A stretch of 64,000 nt of DNA, taken from positions 1 to 64,000 of the forward strand of contig VGHA01000001.1 of the NCBI GenBank assembly GCA_016868375.1, written 5' to 3'. Each line of letters opens with the position of its first letter. The stretch's first letter is position 1. The translations under genes and the position numbers were made by a program. Positions 19,385 through 28,868 of this stretch are shown here, one piece after another. Source of the DNA: Betaproteobacteria bacterium. GTDB taxonomy: Bacteria; Pseudomonadota; Gammaproteobacteria; Burkholderiales; Burkholderiaceae_E. The notes below the pieces were generated by a model. That model was not told the DNA's origin. It did no database searches and worked only from the letters and a program-made list of their open reading frames with translations.

Positions 19385-19585
19385 TCAGCTGTTTGCAATT
19401 CGGCTGACCAGCGCGCGGGTAAACGCCGTCGTGCTGGCCGAACCGCCCAAATCGCCGGTACGCACACGGTCAAGATTCAAGATCTGGTCAATTGCAGTGC
19501 GAAGACGGCGCGCAAGATCCAGTTGTTTGACGTGCTCGAGCATCATCGCCGCGGCCAGCATCAAGGCCACGGGATTCGGTTTGAC
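19385..19585 (-). pseudogene. C-terminal remnant of an isocitrate/isopropylmalate (tartrate) dehydrogenase family gene
   Basis: KPNPVALMLAAAMMLEHVKQLDLARRLRTAIDQILNLDRVRTGDLGGSASTTAFTRALVSRIANS* matches the family C-terminus; the preceding DNA is occupied by pcp on the other strand. Confidence 0.7.
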
Positions 19586-19667
19586 TCGACGACCAAAACC
19601 GCGCGGAGGATACACTCGCCGTTTTTGTCCCGAAACTGGCATCGAATGTCCTTGACAGAGGCTCACC

Positions 19668-20399
19668 GTGTCTAGCCCCCTGCGCTCTGATCGTCGCCTG
19701 GTCACGCCCCGGACAACCCTCCTGGTCACCGGCTTTGAGGCGTTCGATGGCCATGCGATCAATGTCTCCTGGGAGGTGGCCCGAACCCTGCAGCGCCGGG
19801 CGGCTACGGTGTTTCCTGAAGTCAGGATGGTTGCAGCAAAGATTCCCTGCCGGTTTGGGGAGTGCATTGACGAGGTCGTCAGGCTGATCCGAGAGGTCCA
19901 CCCAGACTTGGTGATTTGCCTTGGGCAGGCCGAGGGGCGCTCCCAGATTACCGTGGAACGCGTGGCGCTGAATGTTCGTGATGCACGCATCGCTGACAAC
20001 AGGGGTCAGAGGCCCACGGAAGAAGCCGTGATTCCAGGCGGCCCCTACGCGTATCCAAGCCGTCTTCCGGTGGCGGAACTGGTCGCGCAACTGCGCGCCG
20101 ACGGACACCAGGTTGCAGCGTCGTACACCGCAGGAACGTTCGTCTGCAACGATCTGTTTTACGGCCTGATGCACCATCTGGAGCGCACGCCCATCGCGGG
20201 CGGGTTCATTCACCTGCCAATTCTTCCCGAGCAACAGCGGTCGGATGAACAGCGCAGTACCGATCGCGAGGATGCACCGCGTACGATTCATTCCGTAAGC
20301 CCAGCGATGGCGCTGTCGCTTCAGGTTGGCGCCATTGATGCGCTGATTACATTGACGCTTCGTCTGACAGGGCAAACCACACCCCATACGACCCCATGA
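19668..20399 (+). CDS. pcp: Pyroglutamyl-peptidase I family protein
   Basis: LLVTGFEAFDG; ITVERVALN; AGTFVCNDLFYGL (Cys); GGFIHLP (His); GTG start. Confidence 0.85.
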   Translation: MSSPLRSDRRLVTPRTTLLVTGFEAFDGHAINVSWEVARTLQRRAATVFPEVRMVAAKIPCRFGECIDEVVRLIREVHPDLVICLGQAEGRSQITVERVALNVRDARIADNRGQRPTEEAVIPGGPYAYPSRLPVAELVAQLRADGHQVAASYTAGTFVCNDLFYGLMHHLERTPIAGGFIHLPILPEQQRSDEQRSTDREDAPRTIHSVSPAMALSLQVGAIDALITLTLRLTGQTTPHTTP

Positions 20400-21175
20400 G
20401 CCTTGAATACGCCCCCAAGGGCCTGCTGGGCGTATTGACGCCTCAGGCCAATACCACCGCCGAGATTGAATTCAACGCGTTGATGCCGCCAGGCTTCGCA
20501 TCGCTGGTGGCACGCATGACCAGCGCACTGCCCGATCTCGAGGGACGGCTCATGGAATACTTTGAGCGACTCGATCAATCGATTGCTCAGTTCGCCAACG
20601 CGCCGCTGACCGCCGTTGCCGTGGCCTGCACAGGATCGTCTTACCTGATGGGTGCACAGCGCGAAGACACGCTGTTTGAAACACTGTCTTTGGAGCGGGG
20701 CGTTCCGGTCACCAGTGCGGGCTTGTCGGTGGTGCAGGCGTGCCAGACCCTGGGCGCACACCGCATTGCAGTGTTATCGCCCTACTCCGACTCGCTAACC
20801 GCTGCCAGTGTTGCCTACTGGCAGGCGCGGGGTCTCGAAGTGGTTGAGGTGGTACGGATCGGATCGGACACCACTTCGTTTCATCCAATTTATTCGATCC
20901 AGGCGAGCGCAACACTGCAGGCCTTGCATGCAGTGCAAACCGATCAGGCCCAGGCCATCATCTGCCTGGGAACAGGCCTGCCCTCGCTCGGAACGATTCT
21001 TTCGAACCCGGTGCATCGGTCGGCGCCGGTGTTTTCCTGCATGCTGGCGCTCGCATGGAATGCGCTGCGTCTGGCGCAGCAGCAGACTGCTGATGCGACA
21101 CGTCTGCGTGATTTCATCGCCGGCAGCGACTGGCAAGCCTCGTTCCGCGCGCGATTCCCTGCACCCCCTGGCTAG
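20396..21175 (+). CDS. Asp/Glu racemase superfamily protein (maleate isomerase/arylmalonate decarboxylase-like)
   Basis: GLLGVLTPQANTTAEIEFNALMP; VAVACTGSSYL; overlaps pcp stop. Confidence 0.8.
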   Translation: MSLEYAPKGLLGVLTPQANTTAEIEFNALMPPGFASLVARMTSALPDLEGRLMEYFERLDQSIAQFANAPLTAVAVACTGSSYLMGAQREDTLFETLSLERGVPVTSAGLSVVQACQTLGAHRIAVLSPYSDSLTAASVAYWQARGLEVVEVVRIGSDTTSFHPIYSIQASATLQALHAVQTDQAQAIICLGTGLPSLGTILSNPVHRSAPVFSCMLALAWNALRLAQQQTADATRLRDFIAGSDWQASFRARFPAPPG

Positions 21176-22374
21176 GCCAGCATTTTGGAGCGCCGCAGGC
21201 CGTCGATCATCGATGTCTTGATAAGGTGAGCGTGACACTTGATGGGGTCGGCAGCGACGGCCTGAAGTGTGGCAAGCATTCGACGTCGGCCCTCAAGGGA
21301 TGCCTCCCACATTCTGGCGCGGTTTCCGTCGGCCTGACCGATCACATCGTCACGCATCACCGGCAGCCGACGTGCCTGATATCGGGCAAGCAGCGCCTGT
21401 GCATCACCCCCGGCAGCAATCTCAAGCAGCGAGTCTGCGAGTTCAAACACATCGTGGATGCCGCCGTTCATGCCCATCCCGCCTTTGGGATGATTCAAGT
21501 GGGCGGCATCCCCCGCAATCGCGATCCGACCTTGAACCCAATGCGAAGCAAGGCGTTGATGCACCCGATAGGGACGAACCTCGCCGACCTGCGCAGTGGC
21601 CGCTGCCGGCGTGATTTGAGCAAGACGCTCCGCCACACGCTCTGGCGCCATCAAGGTCTCCGCGGACTCACCATCATGCGGATGAAGGCTCACCCGCCAG
21701 ACATCCGCAAGACGGAGCAGGCTGTAGGTTCCATCCGGCGCCCAGACGTAGTTGATGCCCGAGAGCCCTGGCAGATGGTCTTCAAAAGGAAATGTGGTGG
21801 TCACCAGAACCGTGGTTTCGGGATAGACCGTTCCCGAGAATACTGCGCCAATCGCCTCACGCACGACGCTACGCGATCCGTCACAGCCCACGAGAAAATC
21901 GCCGTGCTCCAGATGTTCGCCCGCATCAGGATCACGCCAGCGCAGCCATGCGCCGTTGGAATCCTGCCCAACGGCCTCGACGGCTGCACCACGCACGACC
22001 GAGCCTGGCGCATGACGGCTGAGCCAGCCCTCCAGCGTATTGACCAGTACCGATTGATCACATTGCAGCCGCCAGGGATGGCGGGTGGAATCGGCGATGG
22101 CTGCCAGGTCGAACTCTGCGCGCTCGCCCGTCTCGTGCAGGCGAATCTGCCAGGTGGGCGTCTTTCGGCCCGCAGCATGCAGTGCAGCGCCAATGCCGTC
22201 TTCGTCAAGCAGATCAAGCGTGGGCGGGTGAAACGTTGAACTGCGCAGCATCGGCTCAAGCCTGGGGGCGCGCTCGAAAACGCGCACCGCATGGCCGGCG
22301 CGGGCAAGCCGCCAGGCCAGAACCAGCCCGACAGGCCCTGCGCCAACGATCAGGGTGAAGGTAGCTTTCATCAA
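21172..22374 (-). CDS. FAD-dependent monooxygenase (p-hydroxybenzoate hydroxylase-like)
   Basis: TLIVGAGPVGLVLAWRLARAGHAVRVFER; VGCDGSRSVVREAIG; GRIAIAGDAAHLNHPKGGMGMNGGIHD. Confidence 0.9.
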   Translation of the reverse strand: MMKATFTLIVGAGPVGLVLAWRLARAGHAVRVFERAPRLEPMLRSSTFHPPTLDLLDEDGIGAALHAAGRKTPTWQIRLHETGERAEFDLAAIADSTRHPWRLQCDQSVLVNTLEGWLSRHAPGSVVRGAAVEAVGQDSNGAWLRWRDPDAGEHLEHGDFLVGCDGSRSVVREAIGAVFSGTVYPETTVLVTTTFPFEDHLPGLSGINYVWAPDGTYSLLRLADVWRVSLHPHDGESAETLMAPERVAERLAQITPAAATAQVGEVRPYRVHQRLASHWVQGRIAIAGDAAHLNHPKGGMGMNGGIHDVFELADSLLEIAAGGDAQALLARYQARRLPVMRDDVIGQADGNRARMWEASLEGRRRMLATLQAVAADPIKCHAHLIKTSMIDGLRRSKMLA

Positions 22375-22381
22375 TAACGCA

Positions 22382-22915
22382 TCAAACAGTTGTATTGCTT
22401 ACACCGCCCGCAGCATCCAGCCGGTCGCGGGCGACTTCGGCCACGGCGCTGACGATCGCGTGATAACCGGTACAGCGGCAATAATTGCCGGAAAGGTGGT
22501 CTCGGATCTGCGCGCGATCGGTTGTGGGAGCGCGCTCGAGCAACTCTGCCGCACACAGCAGCATGCCCGGCGTGCAAAACCCGCATTGCAGGGCATTATG
22601 GCGGACAAACGCCTGCTGAAGGTCGGCGATGGCACCGGTGGCATCCAGCCCCTCAAGGGTCGTCACCTCGCACCCCTCCACCTGAGCAGCTAAAACCAGG
22701 CACCCCCTGACAATCTCACCATCAACACGAACCGTGCAGGCGCCGCACACGCCATGCTCACAGCCGACATGGGTGGCGGTGAGCTGCAGTTCATGCCTGA
22801 GAAAGTCGGCCAGATGCATCCGGGCTTCGATCCGTCGCCGGACCTGGCGTCCATTGACGGACAGACGAACCTCGAGTTCCGAGCCTGGGCCATCCGCGGC
22901 AAGTGGGGTGTTCAT
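22382..22915 (-). CDS. (2Fe-2S)-binding subunit of a molybdenum hydroxylase (CoxS-like)
   Basis: CEHGVCGACTVRVDG; CGFCTPGMLLCAAELL; CRCTGYHAIV. Confidence 0.9.
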   Translation of the reverse strand: MNTPLAADGPGSELEVRLSVNGRQVRRRIEARMHLADFLRHELQLTATHVGCEHGVCGACTVRVDGEIVRGCLVLAAQVEGCEVTTLEGLDATGAIADLQQAFVRHNALQCGFCTPGMLLCAAELLERAPTTDRAQIRDHLSGNYCRCTGYHAIVSAVAEVARDRLDAAGGVSNTTV

Positions 22916-23772
22916 GGTGTGTCTCCTTTGAGCCATGACTTTGAGGCGCGCTCAACCAGGACCGCGGCCAGATGAAGCCGGGTATCGGCGTCGGCCTGCA
23001 GATCGGACGGAGGATCGATATCCGCCCTGAGCGCATCCCGGATGTCGCTTCGAACGGGTTGCTGCCCGCGGTTCAAGGCTTCAGCCACGAGTGATTCGGT
23101 CTTCGGCGCACGCTGTGGCCGATCGCCACATCCCAACAATGCAAGACGCACCTCATGCTTTGCCTTTCGCACGGCCGCCAATCCGGCAATCGCGTAATCG
23201 CCGCGACGTCGACTGACTTCATCAAAGAACGGTTTGTCGCCGGGAATCGCTGCGGGAAATTCCACCGACGCAAGAATTTCACCGTCCTGCACCGCGGTGG
23301 TGTAGAGCCCCTGAAAAAAGTCTGATGCGGCGACCGATCGACGGCCTGCCTGCCCCGCTATGTGCATGACCGCGTCAAGCGCCAGCGCGCACGCGGGCAT
23401 TTCCGCTGCGGGGTCAGCGAGCGCCAGGCTGCCGCCCAGCGTGCCACGGTTACGGATTGCCGCATGCGCCACATGAGGAAGCGCCAGCGTGAGCAGCGGC
23501 AGACGCTCAGCCACGACCGCCGAACCCAGCAGCTCTGCGTGCCGCATCAGCGCGCCAATTTGAACTGAACTTGGCGTGGCATGGATGCCCCGCAGCTGCT
23601 GGATACGGCCAATATCGACCAGCACCGCCGGCTGCGCAACGCGCAGCGCCATCATCGGCATGAGGCTCTGACCCCCTGCCAGAACTCTCGCATCTGGCCC
23701 ATGACGCGCCAACGCTTCGAGTGCGCCGCGAATCGAATCTGGACGCAGATAAGCAAACGCGGCGGGCTTCAT
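22912..23772 (-). CDS. FAD-binding subunit of a molybdenum hydroxylase (CoxM-like)
   Basis: AGGQSLMPMMALR; IRNRGTLGGSLALADPAAEMPA. Confidence 0.9.
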   Translation of the reverse strand: MKPAAFAYLRPDSIRGALEALARHGPDARVLAGGQSLMPMMALRVAQPAVLVDIGRIQQLRGIHATPSSVQIGALMRHAELLGSAVVAERLPLLTLALPHVAHAAIRNRGTLGGSLALADPAAEMPACALALDAVMHIAGQAGRRSVAASDFFQGLYTTAVQDGEILASVEFPAAIPGDKPFFDEVSRRRGDYAIAGLAAVRKAKHEVRLALLGCGDRPQRAPKTESLVAEALNRGQQPVRSDIRDALRADIDPPSDLQADADTRLHLAAVLVERASKSWLKGDTP

Positions 23773-23806
23773 GAGGCACCTGTCTGAGCTCTGTCATGCA
23801 GAACGT

Positions 23807-24229
23807 TCAAGGCTTCGCCCCAACCCAGCCTTTATGCGAAATGTCGAACACCACGCCGTTGGGATCACGGAACTTCCGCTCGAAGTCAACGCCGCCACCG
23901 CCTTTCAGCTCGCGGTGAAACCGCCCGCCGTTGCGCTCGATCTGCGCGCTCATGCCTTCCAGATCATCGACGATGAAACCAATGTGATGAATCCCGTTGA
24001 AATCCTTGCCGCGTTCATCGCCCGCCGCATCATCGGTATGAAAGTGCAGCAGCGTCAGGTTGACGACGCCATCTGACAGCGACAGACCATCGCCAAACGG
24101 CGTTGCCGCGAAGTTCACCCGCTTCATGCCAAAGGTGGTTTCGTAGAACTTCGCCGCCGCTTCAATGTCAGGTACCGAAATGGCGATGTGGCGAAGACTG
24201 GCCTTGAGGCCCGATGAGGAGGTGGTCAT
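23807..24229 (-). CDS. VOC (glyoxalase/bleomycin resistance/dioxygenase) family protein
   Basis: LRHIAISVPDIEAAAKFYETTFGMKRV; GIHHIGFIVDDLEGM; RDPNGVVFDIS. Confidence 0.85.
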   Translation of the reverse strand: MTTSSSGLKASLRHIAISVPDIEAAAKFYETTFGMKRVNFAATPFGDGLSLSDGVVNLTLLHFHTDDAAGDERGKDFNGIHHIGFIVDDLEGMSAQIERNGGRFHRELKGGGGVDFERKFRDPNGVVFDISHKGWVGAKP

Positions 24230-24275
24230 GGTTTGCTCCGTTAGCCGGCGCTGCCGGCGTTAACATCAGTATCGG

Positions 24276-25463
24276 TCATGGCGACAGGCTTTCACCAAGC
24301 GGCCGCAGCCATTGCATCAGACGGGATTTAAATTCAAAGCCGACGCCAGGCGCCTCGCTCGCTTTAGCACAACTTTCGGTGATCTCGGTCCCGTCCCAAA
24401 GGCCTCCAAAGGCCAGCGACAGATCGGACGCGGACTCGTGCATGCCCAGGCCGAGTCCGGCCACCGCATGCGCTGCGAACAGATGGCCGGCGTGCGGCAC
24501 CATGGCGCGCCGGGACCAACCCGCTGATTCAAACGACTCCAGGATGCGAAGGTACTCGCCAATGCCATAACTGAGCGAGATGTCGACCTGAATCAGATCG
24601 CGATCAGGTCGAAGCCCACCGTACCGCAGAAGATTGCGCGCGTCATCCCACGAAAACAGGTTCTCACCGGTGGCCACTGGAATTGGCGACATTGCAGCGA
24701 TTCGAGCGAGCCGCTGGTAATCAAGTGGGGAGGCTGGCTCTTCCACCCACGCCACACCCAGCGCGCCCATCGCTTCGAGCCATCGAACCTCAATCAGGGG
24801 ATCGAGCTTGCCGTTTACGTCAACGGCAATTCGTCCGCCCGCCGCCGCATCGATTGCTGCGCGCGCTCTCGCAACATCGTCCTCAAGGTTTGCGCCACCA
24901 ATCTTTACCTTGACCGTTGTGAAGCCGGCAGCTCGCGCGGCAGCCACTTCCGCCGCGAGCCCGTCAAGCTCGGCCGCGCCACGACCGGGTCGAAAGTGTC
25001 CACAAGATCCGTATACCGAAAACACAGCGCCCGAGGCTGTCAAAGGCCGGCCACACTGCTGCGCAAGCACCCGCCAGAGCGGCTTACCTTCGAGCTTCGC
25101 CCGCAAGTCCCAGAGCGCAGCCTCGATCAGTCCCACCGCACCGGGGCGCTCGCCATGTCCACCCTCTTTCTCGTTTTGCATGAGCACTGCAACACAGGCC
25201 GAGGGATCGATGAGGCCGCTCGAGTCAAGCAGTAAGCTTGCATCAGCCGCCAACAGTCGGGGGATGAAGCGGTCCCGCAGCAACCCGCCTTTTCCATATC
25301 GGCCTATGGAATCAAACGCAAACCCGACAACCGGCTGTCCGTCAACAAGGCAGTCGCTGATAACGCACAGCGCCGACGCGGTCATGGCATCGTAGGACAC
25401 CGAAGCATTGCGCATGGGCGCCGACAGCGGAATGGTCTGTTCCCGGATCGCCAGCAATTTCAT
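24276..25463 (-). CDS. Mandelate racemase/muconate lactonizing enzyme family protein, D-tartrate dehydratase (TarD)-like
   Basis: TTVKVKIGG (KxK); VDVNGKLD; WVEEPASPLDY; TGENLFSWDDARNLLRYGGLRPDRDLIQVDISLSYGIGEYLR; MVPHAGHLFAAHAVAGLGLGMHE. Confidence 0.75.
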   Translation of the reverse strand: MKLLAIREQTIPLSAPMRNASVSYDAMTASALCVISDCLVDGQPVVGFAFDSIGRYGKGGLLRDRFIPRLLAADASLLLDSSGLIDPSACVAVLMQNEKEGGHGERPGAVGLIEAALWDLRAKLEGKPLWRVLAQQCGRPLTASGAVFSVYGSCGHFRPGRGAAELDGLAAEVAAARAAGFTTVKVKIGGANLEDDVARARAAIDAAAGGRIAVDVNGKLDPLIEVRWLEAMGALGVAWVEEPASPLDYQRLARIAAMSPIPVATGENLFSWDDARNLLRYGGLRPDRDLIQVDISLSYGIGEYLRILESFESAGWSRRAMVPHAGHLFAAHAVAGLGLGMHESASDLSLAFGGLWDGTEITESCAKASEAPGVGFEFKSRLMQWLRPLGESLSP

Positions 25464-25487
25464 GTTTCGGCCCGCTCGTCCAAGCAA

Positions 25488-27860
25488 TTACGCGGCCGTC
25501 TCGTGCTCGCGCGGGGATACCGAGCCCAGCGCGCGCAGGACACGTTCTGGCGTGATAGGCAGCTCAAATATTTCCGCACCATACGCTGAGAGCGCATCGT
25601 TGACCGCATTGGCCACCGCGGCAGCGGCACCAACGATACTGGCCTCACCCACGCCCTTGCCACCCAGTAATGAGCCTGGTACCGGAGTCTCAACGTGGCC
25701 GATCTCGATATCAGGCATTTCAGCGGCCATCGGCACCAGATAGTCCGCCAATGTGCCGGTCAGAAGCTGCGCCTGATCGTCGTATCGGCACTCCTCAAAG
25801 AGTGCTGCGCCGATCCCCTGTACGACGCCACCTCGCAGTTGCTCATCAACCAGCAAAGGATTGATGACGCGGCCGCAGTCATCCACTACCCAATGCCTGA
25901 GCAGGTGGACCAGACCGGTATCGATGTCCACTTCAACCAGACTTGCCTGGATGCCATTGGCGATCTGATAGGGGCGCGAGGGCTGAACATGGGCGGTCAC
26001 CATCGGGTCGATTGGACCCGATTGCCCAAGCCGATGTGGCTGATAGTGAAGCGCGAAGCCCAGTTCAGCGAGCGTGACGCTGCGATCGGTGCCCGCCACG
26101 TGCACCGCACCGTCGCGAAACTCGAGGTCAGACTCTGCGGTCTCAAGCAATTCAGCGGCCGCTTTTGCAAGCCGCAGCTTCAACTGCTGGACCGCCACAA
26201 GTGTCGCCTCGCCGCTGACCGAGAGCCCTCGCGATGCCCAGGTACCGCCCCCGACCGGTGTCACGGCGGTATCGCCATGCACGATCCGGACTGACTCCAG
26301 TGCAATACCGAAGGCGTCAGCGATCAGCTGCGCAAGACCCGTTTCAAGGCCCTGCCCCTGAAACTGTGCGCTGGTAATGCAGGACAGCCCGCCACTTGAT
26401 TCAAGTCTCAGCGAGCAGCCGTCGCCTGCGGCGATCGGCACGCCAGCGCCGCCATAGACCCGCGAATTGGGCGCAGACTGCTCGATGAAGCTTGCGAACC
26501 CAATGCCCAGCGCGCGGCCGTTGGCGCGCGCCTCGCGCTGACGTTTGCGAAGTGACGGGTAGTCCATCAATTCAAGCAGCTGATCGGTGCAGGCTTGAAA
26601 ACTCAGCTCGCCGCCGGGATCAAGACCGCCAGGCGTCAGTGCGCCATCCCGGTCGAGTTGTCGAAAATTACGGCGACGAATCTCGACCGGATCCAGGTCC
26701 AGCGCGCGGGCGGCCGAGTCAATCATCATTTCGGTCACCGCGCACGCAATCGGTTGTCCCACGCCGCGATAAGAGCCGATGGCAGGCTTGTTTTGGAAGG
26801 CCACACGTACGCGCGCCTGGAGCGACATGGCCCGATAAGGCGCTGCGATTCCCGATATCGCGTGCAGCGCTTCCAACGCGCTGGTGCGGGGATATACCGA
26901 CACCGCCCCTGCTTCAACCTGATCGTCGACCTCAAACCCAAGCAGCGTTCCGTCAGCGCCCACCCTGACCGCAGCATCCACACGATGCGCCCGCGCATGA
27001 ATATCCGAGGCAAAGGCCTCAAGCCTGTCGACCACATATTTGACCGGACGCCCCAGCAGCCGGCTGGCTGCCGCAATCGCCATTTCGTCTTCGTAACAGT
27101 GCAGCTTCACGCCAAAACCGCCACCCACGTCGGGTACGATCACCCGAACCTGATGCTCCTCGAGCGAAAGGTGTGTCGCGAGCATGGCACGCATCTGATG
27201 CGGCACCTGCGTTGATGCGTGAACCGTCAGCTGGTTTTGGGCAGGATCGAAGTCGGCGATCAAACCGCGCGGCTCAAGCGATACACCGGTGTGACGCGGA
27301 AACTGAAAGTGATGGCGCAGTTCCACCGCAGCAGGCGGGTGCTCGCGCACCGAATCAATTCGGTGTTCAAACAGTACATTGTTGCCGAGCGCCTGATGCA
27401 GAACCGGCGCGTCATCGGCCAGCGACTGGGCGGCGGTGGCAAGAGCGGGGAGCGGCTCCCATTGCGCTGACAGCAACGCAACCGCGTCCTCAGCCTGCGC
27501 CACACTCTCGGCAATCATTAGCGCAACGGGTTGACCCTGCCACAGAGACCGATCGCGAACCAGTGCGGTCTGTTCAACCGAGCGATGCGCAGCGAGCGTT
27601 GGCATGCGCGCGGTCCAGGGTGTCAGCACCGGCTCGAGATCGGCCGCTGCAAACACCGCGACGACACCTGGCGCCTGCCGGGCCGCCTCGCTGTCGAGCG
27701 AGAGTAGCTTCGCGTGGGCATAGGGGCTGCGCAGGAACGCGGCATGCAGAACGCCGGCAACCCTCAGGTCGTCAAGGTAGCGCCCCCTGCCGGCTGCTAG
27801 CTGACGGGCCTTCGGCCGGGCGATCGGCTGCCCGATCAGACCAGACTGCGAGGTTGCCAT
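25488..27860 (-). CDS. Molybdopterin-binding large subunit of a molybdenum hydroxylase (CoxL/XDH-like)
   Basis: IARPKARQLAAGRGRYLDDL; VPDVGGGFGVKLHCYEDE; IGSYRGVGQP; GGKGVGEASIVGAAAAVANAVNDAL. Confidence 0.9.
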   Translation of the reverse strand: MATSQSGLIGQPIARPKARQLAAGRGRYLDDLRVAGVLHAAFLRSPYAHAKLLSLDSEAARQAPGVVAVFAAADLEPVLTPWTARMPTLAAHRSVEQTALVRDRSLWQGQPVALMIAESVAQAEDAVALLSAQWEPLPALATAAQSLADDAPVLHQALGNNVLFEHRIDSVREHPPAAVELRHHFQFPRHTGVSLEPRGLIADFDPAQNQLTVHASTQVPHQMRAMLATHLSLEEHQVRVIVPDVGGGFGVKLHCYEDEMAIAAASRLLGRPVKYVVDRLEAFASDIHARAHRVDAAVRVGADGTLLGFEVDDQVEAGAVSVYPRTSALEALHAISGIAAPYRAMSLQARVRVAFQNKPAIGSYRGVGQPIACAVTEMMIDSAARALDLDPVEIRRRNFRQLDRDGALTPGGLDPGGELSFQACTDQLLELMDYPSLRKRQREARANGRALGIGFASFIEQSAPNSRVYGGAGVPIAAGDGCSLRLESSGGLSCITSAQFQGQGLETGLAQLIADAFGIALESVRIVHGDTAVTPVGGGTWASRGLSVSGEATLVAVQQLKLRLAKAAAELLETAESDLEFRDGAVHVAGTDRSVTLAELGFALHYQPHRLGQSGPIDPMVTAHVQPSRPYQIANGIQASLVEVDIDTGLVHLLRHWVVDDCGRVINPLLVDEQLRGGVVQGIGAALFEECRYDDQAQLLTGTLADYLVPMAAEMPDIEIGHVETPVPGSLLGGKGVGEASIVGAAAAVANAVNDALSAYGAEIFELPITPERVLRALGSVSPREHETAA

Positions 27861-27868
27861 GCCGCGCT

Positions 27869-28828
27869 TCACCGATCCAGCACCTGACGCAACGCCCGCG
27901 TCTGATCGGGCGCACGCCTGATCATTTCGCCCCAATACGCTTCATAGGCCCCTTTACGGAAATCCGCCCCCAAATCGACCGAACGAATGCCCGCATCCGC
28001 CTGACGCTTGCTTTCCGAGGCCACCTTGTCGGCCACCCACTTCAGATTCTCCTGATCGAACCAGGCGACAGTCTTTTCAAGCGCATCGCGTTGTGCCTGA
28101 GTAAGCGATTGCCACTTACGATCGTTGACCAGCACATTGACAATCACCGTGTAAAAGCCCGGGTCGACGCGGTAACGGGTGAAATTGGCCCATCCCAAAT
28201 CAAAGATTCCGATCAGCGGCCAGCCATAGCCTTCCACCACGCCCCGCTCAAGCGCCTGCTGAACTTCACCTGGCGCGGTATTGATGAGGCTCACACCCAG
28301 CGCCTGGAAAAACGGTGTGTAGTTCGGCGTGGTCCGTAGCTTCATGCCCTTCAGATCTTCGACCTTCGCGACAGGCTTGTTGGTGAAGATGTGAAAGCGA
28401 ATGCCGTCGCCGTAAGACGCCAGCAGATGCGCGCCCATCCGCTGCTTGTGCGCGGCCTGAAGTGTCGCGTAAGCACCAGACTTTTTCTGCTCGATGGTTG
28501 AGGTGGTTGCCAGAATCTGCGAGTCGGCCTCGGGCATGACGCTTACGTAAAACGCGGGTGGCAGACACACCACATCCAGCACCCCGCTTCGAACCGCATT
28601 GGCCTGCTCAAACGACGGAATCGCCTCAGGGCCGCCCACCAACCTGATCTGAACTGTTCCCTTGGCCTCGGTATTGAGCTGATTCACGAACCGGCCACAC
28701 ATTTCGCCAAACGCGGTGTTGACCGGAACGAACACGCCAGCACGAAGCGTTACCTCCTGGGCGGCCACCGTACCAATCACGCCCGCTGACAGCATCAGCG
28801 CGGCCATCGTATTGACAACAGATTTCAT
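27869..28828 (-). CDS. TRAP transporter solute-binding protein, DctP type
   Basis: Signal peptide; NTAFGEMCGRFVNQLNTEAKGTVQIRLVGGPEAIPSFEQANAVRSG; AKVEDLKGMKLRTTPNYTPFFQALG. Confidence 0.8.
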   Translation of the reverse strand: MKSVVNTMAALMLSAGVIGTVAAQEVTLRAGVFVPVNTAFGEMCGRFVNQLNTEAKGTVQIRLVGGPEAIPSFEQANAVRSGVLDVVCLPPAFYVSVMPEADSQILATTSTIEQKKSGAYATLQAAHKQRMGAHLLASYGDGIRFHIFTNKPVAKVEDLKGMKLRTTPNYTPFFQALGVSLINTAPGEVQQALERGVVEGYGWPLIGIFDLGWANFTRYRVDPGFYTVIVNVLVNDRKWQSLTQAQRDALEKTVAWFDQENLKWVADKVASESKRQADAGIRSVDLGADFRKGAYEAYWGEMIRRAPDQTRALRQVLDR

Positions 28829-28868
28829 TCATGTCTCCTGTTAAAAGAGTTGGTCGGAATGGGTCGAT

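Noticed and set aside
21226-22239. 337-aa plus-strand ORF
   Set aside because: Antisense to the FAD monooxygenase, which has complete FAD motifs.
27173-28339. 388-aa plus-strand ORF
   Set aside because: Antisense to CoxL-like and DctP genes; Arg/Pro/Ala-rich shadow frame.
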